Part shown: positions 1 to 7,614 of the stretch, one piece after another
How positions within the stretch are numbered: the first letter of the stretch is position 1
Layout: the number at the start of each line of letters is the position of its first letter
From: an uncultured Bacteroidales bacterium
GTDB lineage: Bacteria > Bacteroidota > Bacteroidia > Bacteroidales > UBA932
Assembly (NCBI GenBank): GCA_946406095.1
Contig: CAMJJO010000014.1
Span: 1-22,986, forward strand
Direction: 5' to 3'
DNA: 22,986 bases
Made by a program: the position numbers and the translations under genes
The notes under the pieces: model-generated
Told to the model about the DNA's origin: nothing
The model's database searches: none
The model's input: only the letters and a program-made list of their open reading frames with translations

Positions 1-1
1 C

Positions 2-1000
2 AAACTCTCCAAAGCATGCGAGGGGCAGTTCGATGTCACGAAACTCCGCGCCGGCAACCAGGTGGACGCGTATTATGCAGGAGATACCCTCTCCCCGCTC
101 CTCCGCTACGTGGTTTACCAGAAAGACCGCATCAATTCCACGGTTTTCCAATGCTACGATTCCCTGTCGGTATGGAACGTGGCCAAGCAGGTGGACACCG
201 TCCGCAAGTTCACCGACGTCACCATAACCAGTTCATTATGGAACGACATGATATCGGCCGGAGCATCTCCTCTGCTGATCCTCGAATTGGCGGACGTCTA
301 TGCCTGGACGGTCGATTTCTTCGGCCTCCACGAGGGAGACCGTTTCCGGGCGATCTATCATCAGCGCGTCTGCGAAGGCGATGTGATCGATATTCTGGGT
401 GTGGATTTCGCAGAATACACCCGTGGCCGGGACACCCTCTACGCCATACGTTACGACCAGCACGACAATGGCAACAAGTACTGGAACCAGAAGGGAGAAT
501 CCATGCGCAAAGCCTTCTTGAAAGCACCGCTTAAGTTCAACCGCATAAGCAGCAAGTTCAGCTATCACCGGGTCCATCCCGTGCATGGCGTAGTGCGCCC
601 TCATACGGCCGTAGATTATGCCGCGCCTTCAGGCACGCCCGTACATGCCCTCGGCGACGGCGTAGTGCTCTCCGCAGGCTGGGGTAAGGGTGGTGCAGGA
701 AACATGATCAAGATACGTCATAATAGCGTCTACACCACCGGATATCTTCATCTCAAGGGCTTTGCCAAGGGCATCAAGGCAGGCACGCGCGTGGCACAGG
801 GGCAGACGATCGGATATGTTGGGATGACCGGCACCGCCACCGGGCCGCACCTGGATTTCCGGGTTTGGAAAAACGGCACGCCCGTAGATCCTCTCAAACT
901 GGAATCTCCGTCGGCAGAGCCTATAAAGAAAGAGAATCTGCCCGCCCTGGACAGCCTCTACCGCACATACAAGGCAGAAATGGCCGGATATGGAAATTAA
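2..1000 (+). CDS. M23 family metallopeptidase (LytM-like peptidoglycan hydrolase), 5' partial
   Basis: Probable cell-envelope zinc endopeptidase acting on peptidoglycan cross-links. The frame is open to the left edge, so the N-terminus is missing; an internal GTG at 62 is not a convincing start because the codons before it (FDVTKLRAGNQVDAYY) read as part of the domain that usually precedes M23 in Bacteroidetes proteins. The M23 domain fills the C-terminal half: an HxxxD zinc motif in RPHTAVDY, the catalytic-region histidine in GYLHLK, and the final motif GPHLDFRV. In the classical family that last motif is HxH; here the second His is Asp, so one zinc ligand differs. A short tail rich in Lys and Glu follows. 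The stop overlaps the start of trmO by 11 nt, so the two genes are probably co-transcribed. Family assignment is firm; the exact substrate is unknown. Confidence 0.9.
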   Translation, partial: KLSKACEGQFDVTKLRAGNQVDAYYAGDTLSPLLRYVVYQKDRINSTVFQCYDSLSVWNVAKQVDTVRKFTDVTITSSLWNDMISAGASPLLILELADVYAWTVDFFGLHEGDRFRAIYHQRVCEGDVIDILGVDFAEYTRGRDTLYAIRYDQHDNGNKYWNQKGESMRKAFLKAPLKFNRISSKFSYHRVHPVHGVVRPHTAVDYAAPSGTPVHALGDGVVLSAGWGKGGAGNMIKIRHNSVYTTGYLHLKGFAKGIKAGTRVAQGQTIGYVGMTGTATGPHLDFRVWKNGTPVDPLKLESPSAEPIKKENLPALDSLYRTYKAEMAGYGN

Positions 1001-1643
1001 GCCGATTGCATACTACCGCGGTCCATTGACCGAGAAGTTCGGCACTCCTCGTCAGGCAGGTCTGGTGCCGGATCTGCCTGGCACCGTGGAGTTTTGCAAG
1101 GGATTCGAACCCGCGATGCTGGATGGTCTGGAAGGTTTTGATTACATCTGGCTGATATGGGGATTCAGCCTGAACAATCCCCATGCATCCTTATCTTCCA
1201 AAGTCCGCCCACCCCGTCTTGGAGGCAACGAGAAGATGGGTGTCTTCGCCACCCGCTCCCCATATCGCCCCAATCCCCTGGGGCTTTCCTCCGTGCGCAT
1301 TGCTACCATAGATGCCGCAGCCGGCAGGATAGAAGTTCTTGGCGCCGACCTGGTGGACGGCACGCCAATCTTCGATATCAAGCCGTATGTGGAATACGCC
1401 GATTCCCACCCCGGTGTGCGCTCCGGCTTTGCTTCTGCAGCACCTAGTAAGGCTTTGAAGGTAGTCTGGACAGATCCTTCCATGCGCGATGGCACCCTCG
1501 AAGATATCCTTGCGCAGGATCCCCGCCCTGCCTATCAGGATGACCCCACCCGCATCTATGGCCTAAGCTACGATGAAAAAAACATCCGCTTCAAGGTTGA
1601 AGAGGATGTTTTGACCGTGCTGGAAGCGGATATCGTCTCCTAA
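990..1643 (+). CDS. trmO: tRNA (adenine(37)-N6)-methyltransferase TrmO
   Basis: TrmO (TsaA/YaeB, UPF0066 family) methylates N6 of t6A at position 37 of certain tRNAs using S-adenosylmethionine. The 217-residue length fits the bacterial family. Conserved segments are visible: the beta-barrel start MEIKPIAYYRGPLTEKFGTPRQ, the DYIWLIWGF segment near residue 51, VRPPRLGG at 72-79, and the strong SAM-site signature ATRSPYRPNPLGLS at 87-100. The DPRPAYQDD motif typical of the C-terminal part is also present. The ATG at 990 lies inside the end of the M23 gene, which suggests translational coupling. It converges on the phosphodiesterase gene with only 6 nt between stops and no visible terminator hairpin. 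Identification is confident from motifs. Confidence 0.93.
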   Translation: MEIKPIAYYRGPLTEKFGTPRQAGLVPDLPGTVEFCKGFEPAMLDGLEGFDYIWLIWGFSLNNPHASLSSKVRPPRLGGNEKMGVFATRSPYRPNPLGLSSVRIATIDAAAGRIEVLGADLVDGTPIFDIKPYVEYADSHPGVRSGFASAAPSKALKVVWTDPSMRDGTLEDILAQDPRPAYQDDPTRIYGLSYDEKNIRFKVEEDVLTVLEADIVS

Positions 1644-1649
1644 AGTATA

Positions 1650-2804
1650 TTACAGTTCATAAATATTCGCAACCACTTTTATATCAGCATCTTCCAATGC
1701 CACAATCTCGATCTCGGGAGAGATCTTGTAGAGGCGCAGGCCGACGGCCGTTTCTTTCGGAGTCATGCTGCTCAGAGTGTATATCCGGTCTTCTGGTTTC
1801 CAATCCGCGGGTTTGCCATCGCGATGAATGTGGTCCTTTACCCGCAGTTCCAGTGTTCCGGTATATGACAGGTGAACTGTAAGCGCCGCAAAATCCCCCA
1901 CTTCCATCGCAGGGCTTTTCCAGTGTTCTCCCGCCTTCAGTGAAAGTGATTCTTCCACAGATGCCACGCTTTCCCGGCCGACCGTCTGATGCCAGAAGAA
2001 ATCCGAAAGTTCTATTGCAACCCCGTCATCAAGTGATCTCCGCTCATGTGGCGTGGGGAAGATGGAAGACTGGCAGGGATGGCCGGCAGACTGAAGCGCT
2101 TCGATATAGGCGGCATCCTGCATATCGTGCTTCATCGTGCTCATTCCGGTCCATCCGCCGATTTCTTCCAGGCCGGAGATAGTCGCCTCTGCAGTGGCAC
2201 GACCCGGATCCCACAAGATCAGGCAGTTGGAAATGCTTCTTGCATATCGAAGAGCCGAGTGATTCTCTTCGAATGCTATCCACCTGTCTCCCAGTATCTT
2301 TTGCGCAAGTCTGTAGCTCTCAAGCACTTTGCTGTGAAGCATAGGGATGACTCCGGTCTTCTTGCAAGTGAGAAGCATTTCTTCCAGTGTCGGTATGGGA
2401 GTACGCTTGCTGGGATCGGAAGACTCCAAAACATAGTTGCTTCTAAGGTCGTCGAACATGCAGTCGGAAACGCGCACCGGTTTTTCTATCTTCGAGTAAT
2501 CAGACGCATTCCGCATGGTGCGGTTGATAGTGCCGTCGTGCATGACTACCATCTTCTGGTCCAGGGTATACTTGACATCCATTTCAACGGCAGGATACCC
2601 ATACCTGGCCGCCATCTCAATGCCGTAAGTGCTGTTTTCGGGGATGAAGTACTCTCCATCAGGTTCACGAAGCCAGCAACCCCTGTGGGCCACCGCAGTG
2701 CTGATTCCGTCTGGAGTTGTCTCGGCAAAACGCTCCCGGACATAGTTCCCGGAAGAAGTGCAGGCCTGAAGAATTATCAGGCCTGCGATCATCATTTTTC
2801 TCAT
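1650..2804 (-). CDS. Glycerophosphodiester phosphodiesterase family lipoprotein
   Basis: Member of the GDPD family, whose enzymes hydrolyse glycerophosphodiesters to glycerol 3-phosphate and an alcohol. The N-terminus MRKMMIAGLIILQAC is a lipoprotein signal with the lipidated Cys at residue 15, so it probably sits on the periplasmic face of a membrane. GDPD marks are seen in order: AHRG (catalytic His40), PENS (55-58), EMD (metal ligands Glu74 and Asp76) and HD (89-90). The third metal-ligand position, normally Glu in an E-x-K motif, reads LHSK with His157. After about residue 290 there is a beta-rich C-terminal extension of unknown role. The ATG overlaps the gcvPB stop as ATGA, making it the last gene of the gcv transcript. 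A link to glycine metabolism is not obvious. The altered metal site leaves substrate and activity uncertain. Confidence 0.85.
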   Translation of the reverse strand: MRKMMIAGLIILQACTSSGNYVRERFAETTPDGISTAVAHRGCWLREPDGEYFIPENSTYGIEMAARYGYPAVEMDVKYTLDQKMVVMHDGTINRTMRNASDYSKIEKPVRVSDCMFDDLRSNYVLESSDPSKRTPIPTLEEMLLTCKKTGVIPMLHSKVLESYRLAQKILGDRWIAFEENHSALRYARSISNCLILWDPGRATAEATISGLEEIGGWTGMSTMKHDMQDAAYIEALQSAGHPCQSSIFPTPHERRSLDDGVAIELSDFFWHQTVGRESVASVEESLSLKAGEHWKSPAMEVGDFAALTVHLSYTGTLELRVKDHIHRDGKPADWKPEDRIYTLSSMTPKETAVGLRLYKISPEIEIVALEDADIKVVANIYEL

Positions 2805-4246
2805 GCTTTGAGTATAGGGTTACGGGCAGCCGCAGTCTCATCCGGGCGGCCTATGGGTGTATTGTGGGGCGCACCGTGGAGGATATCAGGATCTTCCGCA
2901 GCTTCTGCCGCAATCTTCCGCATAACTGCAATGAATTCGTCGAGAGTCTCCAGCGATTCGGTCTCCGTCGGCTCGATCATTATAGCCTGATGGAAGAGCA
3001 GGGGGAAGTAGATCGTGGGTGCGTGGAATCCATAATCCAGCAGACGCTTTGCCACGTCGAGAGTAGTCGCGCCGGCCTTGCCTTCGCGTGCACCATCGTC
3101 GATCAACCCGTCGAACACGAACTCGTGCTTGCACACGGTAGGAATGGGCAGTTTGTAGCAATCCTTCAGGGACTCCTTTATATAATTGGCGCCAAGCACC
3201 GCCAGAGGACCCGCCATCTTCACGTTCTGCTTGCCCAGCATAAGTATATATGCATAGGCGCGGAGCATCACGCCGAAGTTGCCGTGGAATCCGGATGTCC
3301 TGGGGACATCGAGATAAGGCAGCACCCTCTCCCCTACGCCGACAGGGCCGCTTCCGGGGCCACCGCCACCGTGGGGCGTGGAGAATGTCTTGTGCAGATT
3401 CAGGTGCATGATATCGAATCCCATATCACCGGGGCGGACCTTGCCGAGCAGAGGGTTCATATTTGCTCCATCATAGTAGAGCAGACCTCCGCACTCGTGC
3501 ACGAGCTTTGCAATCTCCCCTATCTGGCGCTCGAAGAGCCCCAGCGTGTTGGGATTGGTCATCATGATACCGGCAATGTCCGGGCCGAGAAGAGGCTTGA
3601 GGGATTCTACATCCACCAGACCGTCAGCTCCGGACTTGACTTCCACGATTTCGAGACCGCAGACAGCCGCACTGGCAGGATTTGTGCCATGGGCGCTGTC
3701 CGGGACTATGACCTTGGTGCGTGCAGCATCCCCGCGGGCCATATGGTATTCCCTCATCAGCATCAGACCTGTGAGTTCGCCGTGGGCGCCTGCGCAGGGA
3801 AGGAAGGTGAAATGCTTCATACCCGTAATCGCTGCCAGGGCCTTGTCAAGGCCGTCTATAACTTCCTGAGCGCCCTTCACGGTTTCTGCGGGCTGCAGCG
3901 GGTGCAATCCCGTGAACAGCGGATGATTGGCGATTTCTTCGTTGATTTTGGGGTTGTACTTCATTGTGCAGGATCCCAGCGGATAGAATCCAGTATCCAC
4001 ACCGAAGTTCATCTGACTCAGATTGGTATAATGACGGGCCACGTCCACCTCACTGACTTCCGGTAGATCCAATGCTGTACCGCGTAGCAGATTATTTGGC
4101 AGAACGGTTGCAAAACCTGCAGAGTCGGCAGCTGCCCCTGATGAGCATTTTTCTGCGAAGAAGGGGTACTGCCGCGATGCAGGCAAAGAGTATCCGGTCC
4201 TGCCGGGATGACTGAGTTCGAATATCAATTTGTCGTAGTACCTCAT
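2801..4246 (-). CDS. gcvPB: Glycine dehydrogenase (decarboxylating) subunit 2, P-protein beta chain
   Basis: PLP-bearing subunit of the two-subunit glycine decarboxylase (P-protein), which decarboxylates glycine and passes the aminomethyl group to lipoyl-GcvH. The 481-residue length fits the split form. The PLP lysine is Lys286 in NLHKTFSTPHGGGGPG, followed by the glycine-rich loop typical of this subunit. PDSAHGTNPASA (182-193) and YYDGANMN (257-264) are further family signatures. It starts with ATGA overlapping the gcvPA stop, and its own stop overlaps the start of the phosphodiesterase gene in the same way. The split arrangement contrasts with the single fused gcvP known in many bacteria, including Bacteroides. 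Confidence is very high. Confidence 0.97.
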   Translation of the reverse strand: MRYYDKLIFELSHPGRTGYSLPASRQYPFFAEKCSSGAAADSAGFATVLPNNLLRGTALDLPEVSEVDVARHYTNLSQMNFGVDTGFYPLGSCTMKYNPKINEEIANHPLFTGLHPLQPAETVKGAQEVIDGLDKALAAITGMKHFTFLPCAGAHGELTGLMLMREYHMARGDAARTKVIVPDSAHGTNPASAAVCGLEIVEVKSGADGLVDVESLKPLLGPDIAGIMMTNPNTLGLFERQIGEIAKLVHECGGLLYYDGANMNPLLGKVRPGDMGFDIMHLNLHKTFSTPHGGGGPGSGPVGVGERVLPYLDVPRTSGFHGNFGVMLRAYAYILMLGKQNVKMAGPLAVLGANYIKESLKDCYKLPIPTVCKHEFVFDGLIDDGAREGKAGATTLDVAKRLLDYGFHAPTIYFPLLFHQAIMIEPTETESLETLDEFIAVMRKIAAEAAEDPDILHGAPHNTPIGRPDETAAARNPILKA

Positions 4247-5544
4247 AACGCAATCTCCTTTACAACAGCAACCAGGGCATCGATTTCTTCCTTGGTACGC
4301 TTCTCGGTTACACAGAAAGTGACATAGCCGTCAAGTTCGAGGGCGGCAAAGAATCCGGCATCCAGCAGTTTCTGCTGAAGCACAGCGACATCCACCTTTG
4401 GCTTCAGGCAGAACTCCTTGAGGAACGGCCTGCCGGGGAAGGCTTCTTCGAAGCGCCCCGTCTTGAGGAGTTCATCATAGAGATAATGGGCGCCCGCGCA
4501 GGATAGCTCATTCACTTTGCGAAGGCCCTCAGGCCCCATCAGAGACAGATAGACCGTCGCCCAAAGAGCCATGAGGCTCTCGTTGGAGCAGATGTTGGAA
4601 GTGGCCTTCTCGCGGCGGATATGCTGCTCACGGGCCTGGAGGGTAAGCACGAAACAGCGTTTGCCGGATGCATCCACGCTCTGGCCGACGATACGCCCGG
4701 GAATCTTGCGCATATAATCCTGTTTGCAGGCGATGAACCCGGCATAAGGGCCGCCGTAGCAGATGGGCATTCCAAGAGTCTGGGCATCACCCACGGCGAT
4801 GTCCGCGCCCCATTCGGCTGGGGTTTTAAGAACGGCGAGGGCGGAAGGATCGCAATACTCTATGAGCAGGGCACCGGCGGCATGCACGGCATCGGCATAT
4901 CCGGTCAGATCCTGGATGACACCATGGCGGCATATCGAGGGCACCAGCACTCCGGCCACGTCAGGGCCGAGTTCTTCCAGCACATCCCAAGCAAATACTA
5001 CTTCTATGTCAGGGTACTTGAGGTATGTCTTCACCACGTCCAGCACATTCTGCATCAACTTGGTGGAGACAATGACCTTATTGCGCTTGCGGGTGCTGTT
5101 GACAGCCATGCGGAGGGCCTCCGCGGCAGCTGAAGGACCGTCATACATGCTGGCATTGGAAACATCCAACCCGGTAAGGCGGCAGATCATCGACTGCCAC
5201 TCGAAAATATAACGCAGGGTTCCCTGGGAAATCTCGCACTGATATGGCGTGTAAGCCGTCAGAAACTCTGAACGGGAGGTGATATAGGGAATGACAGCCG
5301 GCACGTAATGATCGTAGGCGCCCTGCCCCACGAATACTTTGAGCTTGGTATTCTTTTCTCCGAGCTTTTCGAAGAAATCGCGGACCTGCTGCTCGCTCAT
5401 TGCATCCGGCAGGTCATACTCACCCTGATAAATGAAATCCGCGGGAACATCCGAGTAGAGGCCGTCCAGATTACGGACGCCTGCACGCTCGAGCATCACG
5501 CGGATATCATCTTCAGTATGAGGGAAATAAGAAAATCCCGACAT
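4243..5544 (-). CDS. gcvPA: Glycine dehydrogenase (decarboxylating) subunit 1, P-protein alpha chain
   Basis: Alpha subunit of the heteromeric P-protein, paired with the adjacent gcvPB. At 433 residues it matches the usual split-subunit length. Recognisable features include the N-terminal SYFPHTEDDIRVML segment, FVGQGAYDHYVPAVIPYI near 90-107, LTAYTPYQCEISQGTLRYIFEWQSMICRLTG (the active-site PYQxExSQG stretch), and the EQHIRREKATSNICSNE motif near residue 310. The start lies 6 nt after the gcvH stop and the end overlaps gcvPB by 4 nt, so subunit synthesis is probably coupled. The catalytic PLP lysine is on GcvPB, as expected for this split enzyme. Confidence 0.97.
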   Translation of the reverse strand: MSGFSYFPHTEDDIRVMLERAGVRNLDGLYSDVPADFIYQGEYDLPDAMSEQQVRDFFEKLGEKNTKLKVFVGQGAYDHYVPAVIPYITSRSEFLTAYTPYQCEISQGTLRYIFEWQSMICRLTGLDVSNASMYDGPSAAAEALRMAVNSTRKRNKVIVSTKLMQNVLDVVKTYLKYPDIEVVFAWDVLEELGPDVAGVLVPSICRHGVIQDLTGYADAVHAAGALLIEYCDPSALAVLKTPAEWGADIAVGDAQTLGMPICYGGPYAGFIACKQDYMRKIPGRIVGQSVDASGKRCFVLTLQAREQHIRREKATSNICSNESLMALWATVYLSLMGPEGLRKVNELSCAGAHYLYDELLKTGRFEEAFPGRPFLKEFCLKPKVDVAVLQQKLLDAGFFAALELDGYVTFCVTEKRTKEEIDALVAVVKEIAL

Positions 5545-5550
5545 AACTGA

Positions 5551-5928
5551 TTATTTTGCTATTTCACCGTATGCGGCTGCAGAGAGGAGCCCTTCGAGCT
5601 CCGCTTTATCGCTCATCTCGACCTTGATGATCCAGGCTCCGTAAGGATCCTCGTTGATGAGTTCAGGTTTATCTTCCAACTCTTCGTTTACAGCGACAAC
5701 CTCGCCGCTGACCGGAGAATAGAGTTCGCTGGAGGCTTTCACGCTTTCGAGGGCGCCGAAATCTTCACCCTTGGTAACGCTGTCACCTTCGGCAGGGACA
5801 TCGACATAGGTAATGTCGCCCATTTCTTCCTGTGCGAAGTCGCTCACGCCAATGATGGCGATATTGCCGTCTACTTTTACCCATTCGTGGGATTCGCTGT
5901 AGAGAAGCTCGTCAATAATCTTGCTCAT
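5551..5928 (-). CDS. gcvH: Glycine cleavage system H protein
   Basis: Lipoyl carrier of the glycine cleavage system; it shuttles the aminomethyl group from P- to T-protein and is reoxidised by dihydrolipoamide dehydrogenase, which is not encoded here. The 125-residue protein has the classic H-protein frame: YSESHEWVKVDG at the start, GITDFAQ-like IGVSDFAQEEMGDI at 26-39, and the lipoylation site ESVKA with Lys64. The PYGAWIIKVEM segment near the C-terminus is also conserved. The ATG overlaps the gcvT stop as ATGA, and 6 nt separate its stop from gcvPA. No lipoate ligase or L-protein gene is present in the window. Confidence 0.97.
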   Translation of the reverse strand: MSKIIDELLYSESHEWVKVDGNIAIIGVSDFAQEEMGDITYVDVPAEGDSVTKGEDFGALESVKASSELYSPVSGEVVAVNEELEDKPELINEDPYGAWIIKVEMSDKAELEGLLSAAAYGEIAK

Positions 5929-7025
5929 TTCTTATAATTGGTTTGATAAAATCTTTTCTTTACCGTTTCGCCGGGGAACACCTTGTGGCGGATCTGAATA
6001 TTGAGTTTTGTGCCAAGGGGTGCATAAGCCGCGTCCACCAGGGCAAAGCAAATGCTCTTGTCGAGTGATATGGAATGATAGCCGGTGGTCACGACTCCGA
6101 CCTGGGTTCCGTCATCCAGAACGACGGGGTAACCTGCGCGGGGAATGGCCTTGTCGGCAATCTCGATACCAACGAGTTTCTTTGCGACACCTTCGGTCTT
6201 CTGTTTTACAATGGCATCCTTGCCTATGAATTCCTCTTTGTCCAATTTGCAGAACATCGAGAAGCCTGCCATTACGGGCGAGATATCGGCTGTAAGCTCA
6301 TCTCCGTAGAGCGGAAGCCCGGCTTCGAAGCGGAGGGTATCCCTGCACCCAAGGCCACAGGGAGCGACTCCGGCGGCAAGGAAGGTTCTCCAAAGGTCTA
6401 CTATTGCCTCGGGAGTAGCATAAATCTCGAATCCGTCCTCCCCGGTGTAGCCGGTGCGGCTGACGATCGCCCTCTTTCCATATAGTTCGAAATCGGCGAA
6501 ATGATAGAATGCTATGCCGCTCAGGTCCATGCCGAGGACTTTGGAGACGTATTTCTCTGCCTCGGGCCCCTGAACTGCAACCTGGCCCCAATTGTCCGAA
6601 TCATTGAGGATTCCTACCTCGAAACCCTCGGCATTCTTAAGGATCCATTCGTAGTCTTTGTCGATGTTTGCTGCATTGACCACGAGAAGGAATGCATCCG
6701 GTGCATACTCCTTATACACGAGTAGATCATCCACGGTGCCTCCGTCGGGATAAAGCATCATTCCGTAAAGAATCTGCCCGGGCTCCATGGGGCGGACATC
6801 ATTCGTGAATATGTGGTTGACAAATGCCTCTGCCTGGGGGCCATTAACAAATATTTCCCCCATGTGGGAAACATCGAAAATGCCGGCGTGATGGCGGACA
6901 GCATTGTGTTCCTCCGTAATGGAACTATATTGGATGGGCATGTCGAAGCCCGCAAAAGGGCTCATTTTCGCTCCGAGGGCAAGGTGCTCGCCGTGGAGAC
7001 AGGTGGTTTTGAATTGGTTATCCAT
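5925..7025 (-). CDS. gcvT: Aminomethyltransferase, glycine cleavage T protein
   Basis: T-protein of the glycine cleavage system: it releases ammonia from aminomethyl-lipoyl-GcvH and transfers the one-carbon unit to tetrahydrofolate. Signatures are KTTCLHGEHLALGAKM at the N-terminus, PFAGFDMPIQY, IFDVSHMGEI, GMMLYPDGGTVDDLLVY and SRTGYTGEDGFEIY. The frame extends seven codons further to a TTG at 7046, but the ATG at 7025 gives the usual N-terminus (MDNQFKTT) and is chosen. No ribosome binding site is seen, as expected in Bacteroidetes. It lies 57 nt after the unknown gene and overlaps gcvH by 4 nt. No glycine riboswitch is visible upstream; the spacer is too short. Confidence 0.96.
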   Translation of the reverse strand: MDNQFKTTCLHGEHLALGAKMSPFAGFDMPIQYSSITEEHNAVRHHAGIFDVSHMGEIFVNGPQAEAFVNHIFTNDVRPMEPGQILYGMMLYPDGGTVDDLLVYKEYAPDAFLLVVNAANIDKDYEWILKNAEGFEVGILNDSDNWGQVAVQGPEAEKYVSKVLGMDLSGIAFYHFADFELYGKRAIVSRTGYTGEDGFEIYATPEAIVDLWRTFLAAGVAPCGLGCRDTLRFEAGLPLYGDELTADISPVMAGFSMFCKLDKEEFIGKDAIVKQKTEGVAKKLVGIEIADKAIPRAGYPVVLDDGTQVGVVTTGYHSISLDKSICFALVDAAYAPLGTKLNIQIRHKVFPGETVKKRFYQTNYKK

Positions 7026-7082
7026 AATTGACGACCAATTTAACAATTTTAAAGGATTTTATCAAGAAAAGCGGAAGAATAA

Positions 7083-7553
7083 TTACCCCCTGATCAACTC
7101 CATATCCTTTTTCAGGATGAGCTTGGGATCCATAAGTGCAACCTTCTGAAAGAGTTGCACCTGACGGCCGAGGGAAAGATAGACCTTGTCTTCGTGGCCA
7201 CCCTTGCGCCACCACTTATAAAAACCGAGAGGATCGTTTTCGAAAGGAATGCTTGCGACGATTCCGCTGCTGTAACCCGGGTAATCGATAACCAGTTTGA
7301 GACCGACGAAACGCTTGTAATAATCAGGATCCGCCTTGCGCAACTTGCTTTCAAGAGGGCGGAGGACTTCCATCTCATCCACCTTGAGGCATTTTTCCTT
7401 GACTATCATCTTGTGAATGCGTATGGGGTCGAAAGAAATCCAATTGCCCATTTTCATGGTCGTCATTTCCCCATCCCCGGTGTCGAGTGTGAGCTCGTCC
7501 ATCGAGAGATAGACCTTTTCGCGGTCTAAAGGAAATATCGCTTCGGCTGCCAT
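7083..7553 (-). CDS. Hypothetical protein heading the gcv operon
   Basis: Unrecognised soluble protein of 156 residues. No signal peptide or membrane segment is seen. It is mixed in charge, with Lys- and Asp-rich stretches (for example MIVKEKCLKVDEMEVLRP) and an aromatic patch GFYKWWRKGG near residue 118. The ATG at 7553 is preferred; a TTG seven codons upstream would place the start just behind the predicted promoter box, and the added residues look non-coding. It is the first gene after the TAATTTTG box at 7572-7579 and lies 57 nt upstream of gcvT on the same strand, so co-transcription with the gcv genes is likely. The spacing leaves room for an internal gcvT promoter. No function can be assigned from sequence alone. 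Confidence 0.75.
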   Translation of the reverse strand: MAAEAIFPLDREKVYLSMDELTLDTGDGEMTTMKMGNWISFDPIRIHKMIVKEKCLKVDEMEVLRPLESKLRKADPDYYKRFVGLKLVIDYPGYSSGIVASIPFENDPLGFYKWWRKGGHEDKVYLSLGRQVQLFQKVALMDPKLILKKDMELIRG

Positions 7554-7571
7554 ATACACCAACTGAATAGG

Positions 7572-7608
7572 CAAAATTAGGTTTTTTTTTCCATTTTTCC
7601 TAATTTTG
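7572..7608. promoter_or_regulatory. Inverted repeat carrying divergent -7 boxes
   Basis: The perfect 10-bp arms CAAAATTAGG (7572-7581) and CCTAATTTTG (7599-7608) flank a 17-nt spacer that is almost all pyrimidine. Each arm contains TAATTTTG, a match to the Bacteroidetes -7 element TAnnTTTG, facing outwards on each strand: minus 7579-7572 towards the gcv operon and plus 7601-7608 towards the arginase-like gene. No clear -33 TTG lies at the usual distance for either. The layout suggests two divergent promoters that share one short region, or an operator over them. Confidence 0.55.
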
Positions 7609-7614
7609 GCATCA

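Noticed and set aside
2717..4066. Long 449-residue open frame on the plus strand
   Set aside because: It is antisense to gcvPB across nearly its whole length, has no family signature, and gcvPB has clear catalytic motifs. It is a shadow frame, like the 427-residue plus frame opposite yidC (15022-16305) and the 303-residue frame opposite the GH3 gene (13444-14355).
7026..7046. TTG start for gcvT at 7046, and similar TTG extensions for the 7083 gene, the arginase-like gene and the GH3 gene
   Set aside because: In each case a nearby ATG gives the family-typical N-terminus or signal peptide, and the extensions run into predicted promoter boxes or intergenic sequence.
7026..7082. Glycine riboswitch ahead of gcvT
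   Set aside because: The gap is only 57 nt and has no aptamer-like conserved segments; a tandem or single glycine aptamer would need more space.
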